Part shown: positions 9,661 through 21,726 of the stretch, piece by piece
How positions within the stretch are numbered: the first letter of the stretch is position 1
How the letters are laid out: the number at the start of each line of letters is the position of its first letter
Assembly (NCBI GenBank): GCA_963277665.1
Contig: OY728136.1
Span: 1,977,052,576 to 1,977,116,575 of the forward strand
DNA: 64,000 nucleotides
Reading direction: 5' to 3'
Origin: Viscum album
Taxonomy: Eukaryota > Streptophyta > Magnoliopsida > Santalales > Viscaceae
Program-made: the position numbers and the translations under genes
The notes under the pieces: model-generated
What the model was told of the DNA's origin: nothing
Databases searched by the model: none
The model's input: the letters and a program-made list of their open reading frames with translations, nothing else

Positions 9661-12600
9661 TTGTATATGAATAAATAAATTGAAAGAGGTCAGGTAAGAC
9701 GATTACCACTCGTTCGGTTAGCCTCCCCTAGATCCTTTATTAAGGACCCTTGGAATGGTCTTCTAAGAAAACTAGATCCTAAAATTAGTGGATAATGAAG
9801 TTAAAAAAATATCTTTTTTAGGTTATGGTAGATCTATAATTCTCAATTTGGTGTAAAAATAGAAATGGGTTTCTTTTAATAAGTGGGGGAGAGGAGAAAT
9901 GAGTAATTTTTTAAAAGAATAAAAAATAATAAATTCATTCTCAAGAAAAATGATTCCGTATGGAAAGAAATTAAATGTTTTCAGGAAATAAGGTTGAAAT
10001 ATTTCTAAAAAATGTTACTATGAAATGATTAATTTAAAAAATTACCCTTCTCTATTGGTTTAACACAACCCACCCCAACCCCAGAAAACTAGTTCTAACC
10101 TCAACCATGATGAAAATTGTTAACAGTTTTTACTATACATTATGCCCAAAAATGAAAGTGAATTCACTAAAAAAAATAAATTATGATTCCAAATAAGTAA
10201 CCAATTTTATAAAAATATATAACTAAATTTTCATATATTAATTTTAAAACAAACTCCAAAAATGCGATGACTAATGGTTTTTAAGAAGAAAATATTTTCA
10301 TAAGTATACAAATTTTTTATTCCAAAATTCATGTAATTTGAATTAAAAATAAAAATATTGGATTATTTATAATATAAATGAACTAATGTTACTTTCTTAA
10401 CCATTTTAAAAAAAATTATCTTTGTAAATTCTTTAAATAAAAGGAAAATTATCAATTAAAATCGGTATTTTTCCATATTCATCAAAAAAATTAAATCTTT
10501 TATAAAATTATAAATATTTCACTCTCAAATAATTTTGAAATGTTTATTAAAAAATGATATTAATTTATTACAATTATTTTTTTATTATTTTAAAAATAAT
10601 TATATTATTTTTTCACTTGAAGAAATAAAAACGAATATTGAGAAAAATGAATTTTTAAAACATATACTTACTTCACTAAAAATTGAGTAACTATTTACCA
10701 ATATATTTTATTTATTTAATTCATTTATATATATTTTTAATATTTATTTACTCCTATTCGTACATCTAATTGAATAGAAATTTTATAATTGAATATTATA
10801 TTATGGTTCATTTAGACTTGGGTTGTGTGTATTGAACGATTTCCAAGAAATTTACTTAATTTAAAGATTAATATATTCTAAAATATTTGGGTATTAAAAT
10901 ACAACCTTCACAATAAAATGACATGTCTAATCCCAAAACAATTATCTTTATAAAACAAACAGTTCATTTCCATCATGAATTAACTGATTAATTTATCACA
11001 TGTTATAAATAGGGGTAACCTAAGGCATCAACAATCAAGAGTCGTGAATTATGTAAACATTAATTAAAGTATAACTTCTAGTTTTGACAAAAAATAAAAA
11101 AATATTTCCAATTAAACATAATAATATTTATATCATAAGATAGAATTATTATCTTTATTTTTTTTAACAAAATTCCGTTAACATGAGGAAGAAGGATTTC
11201 ATTTAATCATACCACAAGAAAAATTTGACTTCGATCATATTAGAAGGAACAAAATTTTGATGTTAAACATTAATCGTTATTATTTATCAAACAATCATTA
11301 CCATAGTGATGTTATTTAAGTATTTAAATCATATAAAATATACTATTCTGTATAATAAAAAACTTCATAATCCAAATAATAGACACATATAAAATATTAT
11401 CAATAAAAACAAGATTCTAACTATTAACAGAGTGGAAACACATGTGATAGATACAACCAAAACCAAGGATCATTCTTTATTTCAGTTAAATATTCATTAT
11501 GATTAATTCCCCCAGCATCCAAATTGACAATTTTTTGTAACCTAGGACATCACAAAAAAAATATGATAAAAAAATTCCCATTCTTCAATTTATAAGTCCA
11601 ATACTTTTTGCATAAGAACATGTGATTTTGTTTCAACCACCATCAGAAGAAGCACAACCAAGATTAAAGAATACTAATTGAATCCTAACATCCAAAATCC
11701 ATCAGCAAACCAAGCACATACAATACCAAAAATAAATTTTTTTTACACCACAAACATTTGAATAAAATGATGAATGAAAAGGAGATGATGATCTAAAATT
11801 TTCATTGAATAAGATAATAGGAATCACCACTATTAGAGTTAGTATCCACAAATAATCGATCATAGGGTTTCATGTATTGGTAGAAAATATTACATAAAAA
11901 ATATTCATAAATTAATCATCGACATGATAAATCTATCAACCACACCCTAGGTATGTCGGAGCACCTATAATTTTAAGGAATGATCAATGGAGGTTTATTG
12001 ATCATTTGATATGGGTGATGAATGAATAAAAAACTCATTAAAATCCCCATAACATATCTAGTGGTTCAACTACTGACCAATAAATATACAAGTATGAAAT
12101 TTTTCCACTTATCCATTCCAAATAAATCACGATTTTGACTACAAAATCTACCATGGCTTGTCCATGGTCATGGTGTTATTCAATGCATCAGCCTATATTG
12201 TCTTACATCGAGGAATATTTCACACACCAAGTGATTTTTCCCTCACCGAAACATCCAGAAAAATTTGTAAATCCATTTCACCTTCCCTTTTATGGACATA
12301 ATAACACTAGTTCCACCCAATCTTGCACAAGGCTATGGTGTATCTTATTTTGGACCAAAGAGTATCTAAATACTTCTAACTCCTCCAAGATCCTATAAAA
12401 TCCTCCTCAACACCACCAAGACATTGGAAAATAAAAATTAAAGCTTTGGGAGGTATGTAGCATTTTATAATGCATATTATTGATTAGGGTAATGATTTTT
12501 TCACTAAACTAGAAAAGTATCATATATAATATGATTAATTTTATTATATAACTAAATAGCTAATAATGGGAGGAGTGTAAATTGTGGCCTCAAATATTTA

Positions 12601-14218
12601 TTGAAATATATATCTTGGACTGCTAATATATATGATTTAAAATTAAAATGGATCATTACTTTTAATAGGAGAACATTTAATAATATTCATTAATAAATAA
12701 TTGTAAAACATGACACTCATCTAATAAAATAATTAATTATAAATAAAATAGAACCATCATCATAAAAATAAAACATAGAGATTAATTTATAAAAATTATA
12801 ACATTTATATGATTAAATTAATATAATGATATAGAAACATAAAAATTGATTATTAAAAAGAAGGAAAATTCCCCATGTTAATGTAACCCTAACCAGAGTA
12901 GCTGATTGGGGAAGCTATTCAAAAAGTAGAATTTGGATTATTTTAAAATTAATATGAAATTTTTTATTTATTGTTTCAAAATTATCAAACAAAGTTTATT
13001 CTATAATCATTTAATCGTCATGATTGATAATTTTATTGACTAGTAGAGATCATGGTCTCAATTATGTCTATATTTTTCCACAAACATCATTATAAAATAA
13101 ATTTAAAAATGTTTTGAAAATATGAATGATTTAAATAAAATTTTTCCTGAATCTTTATATAAATAATAAGGATATGTAATATATAGGATTGGGGATTTTT
13201 TATAGTAAAAAGGGTAAAAAATTCATCTCTCAAGAAAAATAAACCTGAATGGCTCAAATTTGATAGTTCAATGTAACCTTTGGAACACCTCCCAGAATAC
13301 TAGAGGTTTTCCACTAACAGTGAGGGTATTTTTCAACTATGGGAGAATCTGTCCTCTATTCGATAACAATAAATAATAAAATAAATAAATATATACTATT
13401 ATCTATAATAAACTAAATTTATAAATTATATTAATATACAAATCATAATCAACACATCTCATGTTATAACAAATCATGATCCAACTTTACTGTTATACAA
13501 GGAATTCCTATAGAAGAAATATCACCCAATAGGTTAATAAAATAAAATATATTCCAAAAATAAACCCAAGAATGACTATATAAAAACATTGTGTTGGAGT
13601 CTCAACCTAATCTCATCTCTCAATCCCATCACCCAACATGATGAAGCATCCATCATTAGGCCCTTTACCTTTCATGCATCCCTATACATAAATTTTTCAC
13701 AACCACCAAGTTGTTTATTTATGTTATTAGAAAAATAATAAATATACTACAAAAACTATTTCTTTAAATAAATATAAACTATACCATTGAATACAAAATG
13801 TTACATTCCCAAAAAAGAAAAATAATAATAAATATTGGTCACATCATTAAGTACTAAATACGTCACTCTGTGAGTGACCTTACCTTCTTCTAGAAATGTT
13901 TATGCCAATTCTAAACGTAACACCCAAATATAGTAGGTCAACATAGCATCCAAAATAATTATAAAATTATATAATACAAGGTTTAATATCATTATAACAT
14001 CCATCCAAACCATACCTATCATGTTTAAACTTGTAGTTTACATTTTTTATAACTTCACACGACAATAGGTACCCATATATTTGGATTAAAATCATATAAC
14101 TAGTTCTAAAAGTAAAAAATTATATTTTAATAGTGTCTAATACCCCATTAAAATTAATCAATAGAAATAAAATCCCAACCCACCTCAAAATCTAAAGATT
14201 ATTGGTATAGATTCCAAC
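9661..14218. other. AT-rich DNA, no gene recognised
   Basis: About 4.5 kb with only short chance reading frames. The longest, 12135-12398 (87 codons), has no motif I recognise. CATCCAAAATCCATCAGCAAACC-type sequence at 11690-11880 and the less AT-rich part near 12135-12420 might be the decayed internal region of the minus-strand element whose LTR lies at 14230-14447. I cannot identify any domain, so this is only a guess from position. Confidence 0.4.
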
Positions 14219-14447
14219 TTTGATACCATGATAAGGAATGTATAGGAATAGTATCTCATTATACTTCAAAGCATAAAGTAGAGTAGAATAACATCACCCT
14301 CCCTTTATAATATATAATAATTAATTGGAATAATATATAATAATTAATTGGAATAATATCCAATACTTTTTCCTTATCAAACATTAATGTTCATATAAAC
14401 CAATCCCATGAACACATTAAGTATTAAGTTGGATATCACACCCAACA
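14219..14447 (-). repeat. Short copia-like LTR with adjacent primer-binding-site-like sequence
   Basis: On the minus strand the sequence runs TGTTGGGTGTGATATCC (from 14447 leftward) to ...CTTATCA at 14230, followed directly by TGGTATCAAAG. That resembles the initiator-Met tRNA primer site found after the 5' LTR of many copia elements. The roughly 218 bp length and the TGTTGG...CA ends fit copia. On the other side, CAATTTCCCCTTT at 14446-14459 reads as a polypurine tract on the minus strand. Inside is a perfect 23 bp tandem duplication (14308-14330 and 14331-14353). No second LTR or pol motif was found. Confidence 0.45.
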
Positions 14448-14755
14448 CAATTTCCCCTTTCTAACCTGGGGTGTCGTTTTCCTATAACATTCCAATTCTA
14501 GGGTGACTAATCTCTAATCTATCTCATAAACTCAACAAGAAAAATATATATAAATGAAAAAAATTCCAACCAAATACTAACCCCATGCTAGAGTCACAAA
14601 TAAATGAGTTTCCCATTGTTAAGGTATAATCTAATGTAATACACATGGTTTTTTAAGCTATAACATATTAAAGAAAACCCCTTTTAAGATTCAATTTCAT
14701 GTCCCATAAAACTTTCTATTTAAGATCATGGTCATCAATAAGCATGTGATCAAAG
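14448..14755. other. Spacer, nothing recognised
   Basis: About 300 bp between the copia-like LTR and the LTR of element A. No coding motif or clear repeat is seen. Confidence 0.4.
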
Positions 14756-17700
14756 TGTAACACCCATAGGACCTCGCATGATCCTGAAAATACATACTTA
14801 AGTCACAATATATAAATAAACACAATTCATTTACAATATAGGGAATATTCACACACACCCCATACCCCGGACATCATAATTCACATTAAACTCTTATAAG
14901 CTAATCAGATGATTTAGGGACACCCTGCCTCATATTCATGGAAGCCTTCACATTGTAGATCATTGGATAAATCTATATCAACAAAATTATATCAATAAAT
15001 TAAATAAAATACCAAAAATTATGAATTCATAAATAAATAAACAATATAACCAAGAGAAACCAATAATTAAGGGTTATATAGAATTATCCATATTGATTTG
15101 ATATCAATACAATATATAAAATTCATATCAATTGAGATTCATTGAAGTGTTTGGTATATTTTTCAAAATATTATGTGGTATTTTGATCAATATGTGTGGG
15201 AGTAAATGAGTCCAAATAGGTGTATTAAAGGAGGAGGGGTTCCAGAAATACCATGATTCCCCACCCCATAAAATTTTTGTTGGGTCCCATTATAACTTTG
15301 GTGGACCCATGATAGACTTATAATGGACCCCCGGGGTCCAAATTCATACCACTAAATCACAAGTGGTAATGGAAGTGGCCTCTACATAGGCCACTGAAGG
15401 GTTAATACTCACCCACTAAGATTTTTTTGGGATTATGCTACATGGTCATAATTTCACCTACAGAAACTGGACCACCGGAACCCCTCCTAAAATGGAATTA
15501 TGTTGAGAGTGACAACTCATGTCCACCTCCAATATACCAGGTCATACGATGATAATTAATAAGTCCTATCATTAAGATTTTAGGCCTTAGCCTAATGTAC
15601 TTATAAAAATGCACACAATCATCTCCATGAAATTGTGTAGAGATATATAAATCAATGCATGTGAAGACATCTAAAAAAATAACTTAAAGTTAGTCAAGGT
15701 AGTAAAAAATATATAAATTGGAAGATTTCATGTCCAACTAAAAATGAGGTCTCTGCCTAAAAACAATGGGGAAAGGGAAGAACTGAAGATAGTATGGCTT
15801 ATAATTGCTAAGATTTACCACCCAACATGGACAATGAATCCATGTATCGCTATTCCCTAGTGATGTAAAGTCTTCCCAAGTCATCGTTTATTTGGTCACC
15901 ATCTATATAATACATGACATTTGTGGGAATAACCCATGAATTGGTGAGTATATACATATTCAATATGATACCCTATAAATCATAGGGAATAAATAGAGTA
16001 AATATTTAGCTCAACCCAATGCCATTTAGGTAAAACCCTATAACATTAGATAGGGTCATATTGAAACCCTATTTGAAAAAGGAGGGATGTATAAATCTCC
16101 ACAAGCATCTAGGGATGTTGATGAGTCTGTCTATAGCTACGTAGGTCCCATATCTAATGCCAATAACTACACATAACCTCACGAGAATCAGTGTAGATGG
16201 GCCACTCCTCACTATTACGCTCCACAGTCAAAGCATAACTTTCTCCGCTGGAGGACACATCCTGCTTTATATTGATGAAGGGGGAGTAAAAATACAAATA
16301 TAGAGGACATGTTCTTTATTTGTTGTGGGGGAGTATCAACTCTACCAATATTAAAATCATGGGGTATTGTGACCTAGTGTAATATAGGTGTACCAACCCC
16401 GACATCACTCTGATGATCAAACTCGATCACTGTCATCGGCCAAGCTTCACTGGATGAAAAATATCTCTTGTAACACCTCAAATTATATATTTTATTCCAA
16501 AACGAAGTATATCCTGAAATCATACATGGAAAAATAATCCTGATAGGATACTCATTGGTCTAAGTATGATTCCAAAAAAATAGATATGTAAGGTAGAAGC
16601 TTATGGGAAAATTTAATTGAATGTTTATAGGGGAACATGAAATGTGAGAACACTTGATATTCTAGGATAATTCTTCCATGTAAATGGCTCAACCTACCAT
16701 ATACCTCCAAACAGATTGTATCTACAGGAACACGGCATGTCTGATCACCAAGGGTCTTGGGAATATGCTCTTGATATATGTCTCGACTGCTCAAGTAATG
16801 TCACATGGTGAGTGGTCCTAGACACACAATATGGGATACTTAAATTAGGACAAAAGTATAACCCCCAGTATATTTTTAGGAACATGTCATGTGTTCCTCT
16901 ATAGTGCACCGTGTGTAATCATTGTTTTCATAGACAATGAAGTCTAGTATCCTTATGGTCAATCATTAATTAAATCCTTTATTTCCATCACCATTCTCAT
17001 TATTTGACTAAAATAAGTCTTCCAAAATTATATAAAAATGACTCTATAATCAATTCTTAGCCTCTTCTAGCTAGAAAGTCAAACTCCAGTATTTTGAGTG
17101 ATAATTGTGTCACTTATAATCATTATTTAGGGTATCAAACCATGAATCCAATGCCCACATTCCAAAAATACTCATTAATCCATATGTAAACCATAAATCC
17201 TTGTGACATTCATGCATCCACTAGAAATTCCATATTAATAATCCCATTTTCCAGAGATAAAAAACATGAAGAGTGGTGGTGGGAAAAAGGAAGAAGAATT
17301 ATTTAGAATTATTATTTTGTATGTCACTCTACACAACGATCTCAAATTAAGGAAATAAAATGGGTGAATTGTGGGGGGAATATAGATAATTCAGTTTAAG
17401 AACACTAATTAGTTTCTTGGCTCATGTAAATAATTATAATCAATGAGATAAAGAAGATAAAATAGTATGTTCTAAAAAATTACATCAAAAGGGTGTAAAT
17501 CAATAAATTTAAAAAGCCCTACCTCGAAAATGGATGGATCAATGGTAAAATTAAATTAAATATTTATGATTTTATTGAATCTACTAGATTCATTCATTAT
17601 CCTATAAATCTCCATGATTTTTCCATCATCGATCCACAATTTCAGTTTTTCAATGCAAATGATGGTTTTCCTCCTCTTCTTATCTAATCTATAATGGTTA

Positions 17701-18110
17701 TGCTGCTAACATTAGAGATTTTGTATGACAACATATATATATATAGGGTAGGGTATGTTTTACACATTTAATAGATTAAAAAAATAAATTACTTTATTTA
17801 ATGTACCCACCAATGACTATCTTTAACGGAATGTCCGATGTCGACCAAACTTATGTCACACCTAGGGTAAACCCCATGTTCCATAAACAATCATGGAATT
17901 ATATTTCCTATATGATGTATAGATCAATATGAAAACAATTTATTCTGAAAATATGTGTATTAATTCTATAATATATATATATATATATCTTAATATATTA
18001 ACTTCAGGGTCCTTCGACCCTTAAAACACAACACCTACTCTGTAGAGATAATCCAAAGATTTATGTTGAAATATTAAAATGATCGAATTATGGAAATATA
18101 TGTTGTTATA
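14756..18110 (-). repeat. Element A LTR
   Basis: Starts TGTAACACCCATAGG and ends at GTTGTTATA next to a pyrimidine run (minus-strand polypurine tract, TCCTCCACTCC). From about 15640 to the end it matches B: TAATACATGACAT...GGTGAGTATA near 15930 against 43760-43815, CCTAGTGTAAT...GATCAAAC near 16370-16420 against 44230-44280, and TACACATTTAATA at 17760 against the solo-LTR target site. The first ~880 bp (14756-15640) have no match in B. They may be an insertion in A, or the true LTR end may lie nearer 15640. AT dinucleotide runs are at about 17728-17745 and 17968-17990. Confidence 0.7.
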
Positions 18111-19180
18111 TCCTCCACTCCTCAAGTATTTTCTCATAAAAAGGTTTAGTCTATATAAAAATGTGGGGTTAATAAGCATGTGTCATGCTCTCGTGATCCA
18201 AAGAGCTCTCATGTACATTCCCATGATACAAAGATCTTGAACTAAGGGAATGGTTCATCAATGTAGGATATTATCCTATTAATCCATGATGGACACTAGG
18301 TACTATGAGAAGGTTGATATTTCTTAGATTTATAGCACACCTTATTCAGTAACATGCTTCTCCTCAACTATGATTCATATAATTATTCATGCACTAGGTC
18401 TAACTATGATGGTGTGTAAAAGAGGTATGCGACCTTAACAACCCTCTGTAGTATATTTATTGGCCTAATGAACCTCATAGATATCTCTCATCCTTGAAAA
18501 AATATTCTCTATCCTTATTATTGGGAGAATCTTAGGAAAACATGGTCTCTATTCTCAAACATCAAAGGTCTATAATGCAAGCCTGTATAAGATTTCTATC
18601 AACCCTATGATTTCCCAATACACTCTCAAATCATCAAAACCATCTCTGTTAGTTCTTGTGCCAACTTACTGGGTTTCATGGTTCTACTCATGGGCTCTAA
18701 ACTACATCATCCTATAAGTAACCACTTCATTCCTATACATTAATATGCACATGATCCTAGGTCCAAAGTAATCACAAAATAATACATACTCAACTCCTTC
18801 CTCTGATGATATTAATATACAAAGTATTAGTCAGCCTCTTCCTAAGATTGAATAAGGTGCTCACACATTACCCAACCTCGGAAAATGGAAGCCTTTTCCA
18901 CATAAATTCAGTTAAAAGGGGATAAAATCTAGGATGTTTCTTCCAAAATCTTCTTGTAATACCATTCTTAACTAAAAAAACTCTACAGCTTTTAAAAACT
19001 CTTTGGTCATTCTCAATTGATTATTTCATCAATATTCTCTAGATACATAGAAGCACCATTATCAGAGTTGAAATTACCTAGAAAGTGAACCTATAAAATC
19101 AAACGGATGCACTTAGATAAATTAGAATATAATTCATGCTACTATTGTATGTATAAGATAATCCTAAAATGCATTGTGTG
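18111..19180 (-). pseudogene. Element A integrase C-terminal region, broken
   Basis: Antisense reading gives ENRDHVFLRF (near 18540) and MRFIRPINIL downstream. These are the SH3-like C-terminal part of gypsy integrase; the rest towards 18120 is unreadable. The integrase core (D,D,E) and RNase H domain expected between here and RT are not visible, and the space is too short for them, so they are probably deleted. The clearest support is the parallel stretch in element B near 50320-50345, which carries the same words (CAAAGGTCT, GGTCTC, CTTAGGAAA). Confidence 0.55.
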
Positions 19181-20040
19181 AACCTCATTAGATATAGGGT
19201 ATATGTGAATGTCATCAATAAAGTCAATGATAAATTATTCCATTAATGAATGCAAGATCTGGTTCATAAGTTCCATGACCATAGTGGGGCTATTAGTTCC
19301 ACCAAAAGGTATCAACCAGAATTCATAATTCTTATAGTGATATTGAAATGTTGTATTAAAAATATAATCCTCATAAACCCTCATATTATGCTACTTATAA
19401 CTTAGATCAATATTTTAGTACCATCACATTCCATTCAACTTGTTGGAAGGTTTTTAATACTCATAATGGGATATATTTCCTTGATTATTACCAGATTCAG
19501 TTGGAAATAATCAATGAAAAACCACAATCAAATGTTCAACATCTTCATGACCAATATTTGATGCCCCTTTGGAGACATGTTGGTTTTTATAAATCCTTTC
19601 TCTCCAATTCCTTCCAATTAAAACCTTAGATCTTAGAGATCAGTAAGGGACATCAGTTATGCCACAAAATATATTGCTGTGGACATCAGGTGTAGTTTGA
19701 TACATAATTAAATATACCACCTAAGAATTATTCCTAGAACATCATCACCAAAGATGTTTGTATAGTCCTTCATTACTGCTGGAAATCATAATCCCATTGT
19801 TACCATAGGACTAATGTCCATACTCACCAACTGATGGGTGATATGTTGTATATTACTACATGTGTGCCCCACTTACTCAGCCATAAGATCCTTCTCGATC
19901 ATAAAGAAGATAATCATCTGATATTTATATAGGAATCAACCTCTCTTATGATGATAGCCAATATAGTCATGTTTTATGAACAACTAGTGCATACACATAA
20001 TAACATCATAAGGTTTCAACGTAATGACTATGATATACCA
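19181..20040 (-). pseudogene. Element A reverse transcriptase, broken
   Basis: The antisense catalytic box FIDD is intact (19211-19222 on the plus strand, GTCATCAATAAA). Before it, in antisense order, lie NSPTMVMELMNQILH, the FGLTN-like region and YHYKNYEFWLIPFGGTN (about 19240-19340). Further right are LWFFIDYFQLN (19500s) and GLIKTNMSPKG (19570s), the fingers region. Several stops and frameshifts are present. The domain is certain; the gene is dead. Confidence 0.8.
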
Positions 20041-20600
20041 TAATAATCTCTCTCCACTAAACACCAATTCGCACTGCCGACATATGTGTGATATTTGGAG
20101 AATCACTCATTATAAGAACCTATTAACATAGATGAGGGGCCAAGGAATATATTGTAATATCTAGCACTCACATAAGGTATATGGAGATTAAAAAATTACT
20201 CATTATTTTTATCTATAAGTAATGATGGTAAATTAGAGAAGATGCATATTCTACCTCGAATCATCACAAGAGAAGCCTGGTCATATTCCATCAAAGCCTT
20301 AAATTTTTCATTCCTTATAATATGAGACCTATGAACATGAATTGGGTCACCTTATGGTGGTGGGGGGATTATTTCATAGTGTCATCCTCCTCTTGTAGCT
20401 CCTCCCTTCATAGATCTATCTACCCCTCTATCAGTATCACCTCCCCGGGGGATGCACTGACCACACATGGGAGATACCTCATTGTGAAATTTCCTCTTCC
20501 ATGGGGGTTCATCCACTATTTTTTCTCTATTAGATACAAGTCAGGTCCATAAATCATGCACCATGTGACCAAGCCCATCACAATAATCAAATTATCCATC
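20041..20600 (-). pseudogene. Element A protease and Gag zinc knuckle, broken
   Basis: Antisense reading around 20180-20300 gives FALMEYDQASLVMIRG and IFSNLPSLLIDKNNE. This is the gypsy protease N-terminus, with the catalytic Asp followed by the wrong residues, so the Asp-Ser-Gly-type site is destroyed. At 20530-20590 antisense FDYCDGLGHMVHDLW keeps the Cys, Gly-His spacing of a CCHC zinc knuckle, with the outer cysteines lost. The stretch 20040-20170 aligns with B at 62990-63150, the key fact that shows E3 is inserted in B. Confidence 0.65.
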
Positions 20601-21726
20601 CCCGTGATAGTTGGATCCTCTATAATAAATCTTCACTATAGATCAAAGTGTCTATGTCCATCCATGAGTATTCATCTTAAACTGAGACCCTGATGAATGA
20701 TTCCTACTGGATATTGTAGATGACTCAACCCCAGGATATCCACTATTGGCTTGAGCTACTCGACATCCCACTGCAAGAATGTTCTCAAAAACCAAGGCCC
20801 ACTCCAAAACTCCATTATATGCGATAATTCATAAGGATACCATGTTATCTCAGATGTCTCTGTTAATTACCTACCCAAACTTTCACACCCATAGAGAGTA
20901 GCATGTTAAGACGTTAAACCTTGAGACATACTCAAAAACTAACATATCTCCCTACTATAACTCTAGAAGCTCCTATATCCAAAAAGACGAAAATATATAA
21001 TTATAGTAATCATCATGGAAAAACATTTGAAACATCATCTATGAAGGTTTGATCTCATCGTATGTCATAGTTATCATACCTCACTAGGGATATAAAAATC
21101 AATAAAGAACAATGGTTGCATGTTAAACCATGTGATCAGTTGGGATTTATACAATCCCTAACACTCGAACCATTTCCTTGATCCAAACTTCTACCCCTTG
21201 AAGGTTTGATTCACCATGAAACCTGAGTTTTATACCTCACTATTACTCGTTTAATGTGTTAAGGGTTTTTGAATCATCATCCTTAACTATTTAAGTTATC
21301 ATCATCTCAATATGTATTTGATCATTCACTGAAACCATTATAGGTGGATCCATGTTCTTCGCATTGGGTGGAAGCATTAGTCTATGATATCTGGGAGGGA
21401 ACACATAATGAATAGGTCCATGTACTAAGGCCTCATCACATAACTTTTCTTCATCAAAACTGTGTATCGGTATCTTATATAGATGATTTAATGGAAGAAT
21501 TCTGAATGTTTACAAGATGTACCATGGTAATATGAGCATATCTAGGGATCTAACTCGATAAAGTCGTCAAATTAAAAAAAGAACCAATCCTATATAATGC
21601 ATATACCGTTGATTTCCCTGTAATTGAATCCTTGACATGTAAATTCGAAAAATTGGTAGTCCAAGTTCTAGTGTATAAATAAGTTAGCCACCACACCATC
21701 ACTGGGTTCCCTAAACTAAGAGATAA
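20601..21726 (-). pseudogene. gag: Element A gag and leader, heavily decayed
   Basis: Position between the zinc knuckle and the expected 5' LTR implies gag. On the minus strand a possible N-terminal piece, MLPPNAKNMDPPIM, lies near 21345-21385; its proline/basic make-up fits gypsy Gag N-termini. The central Gag domain is not readable. From about 21400 to 21726 I see no coding pattern; it would be the leader. Identification is from position more than sequence. Confidence 0.45.

Larger units (their letters stand above)
14756..21726 (-). mobile_element. Element A: Tekay-like Ty3/gypsy, minus strand, degenerate
   Basis: Its 3' LTR is on the left, followed rightward by antisense integrase C-terminus, RT, protease, zinc knuckle and gag. 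The internal part is about 3.6 kb from LTR end to 21726. In E1 the gag ATG alone to the polypurine tract spans 4.65 kb, so A has lost sequence; the integrase core and RNase H are not visible. It pairs by sequence with element B (43560 onward), not with E1. The right end is cut by element XY at 21727. Confidence 0.8.

Noticed and set aside
9690..9790. Possible tRNA-like or structured sequence in GATTACCACTCGTTCGGTTAG
   Set aside because: No cloverleaf or box A/box B spacing could be made out.
12135..12398. 87-codon plus-strand frame
   Set aside because: No known motif on either strand, no upstream or downstream continuation. Not listed as a gene.
16471..16490. TGTAACACCTC as a new LTR start
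   Set aside because: The sequence on both sides stays aligned with element B (about 44250-44420), so this point is inside the LTR of A.
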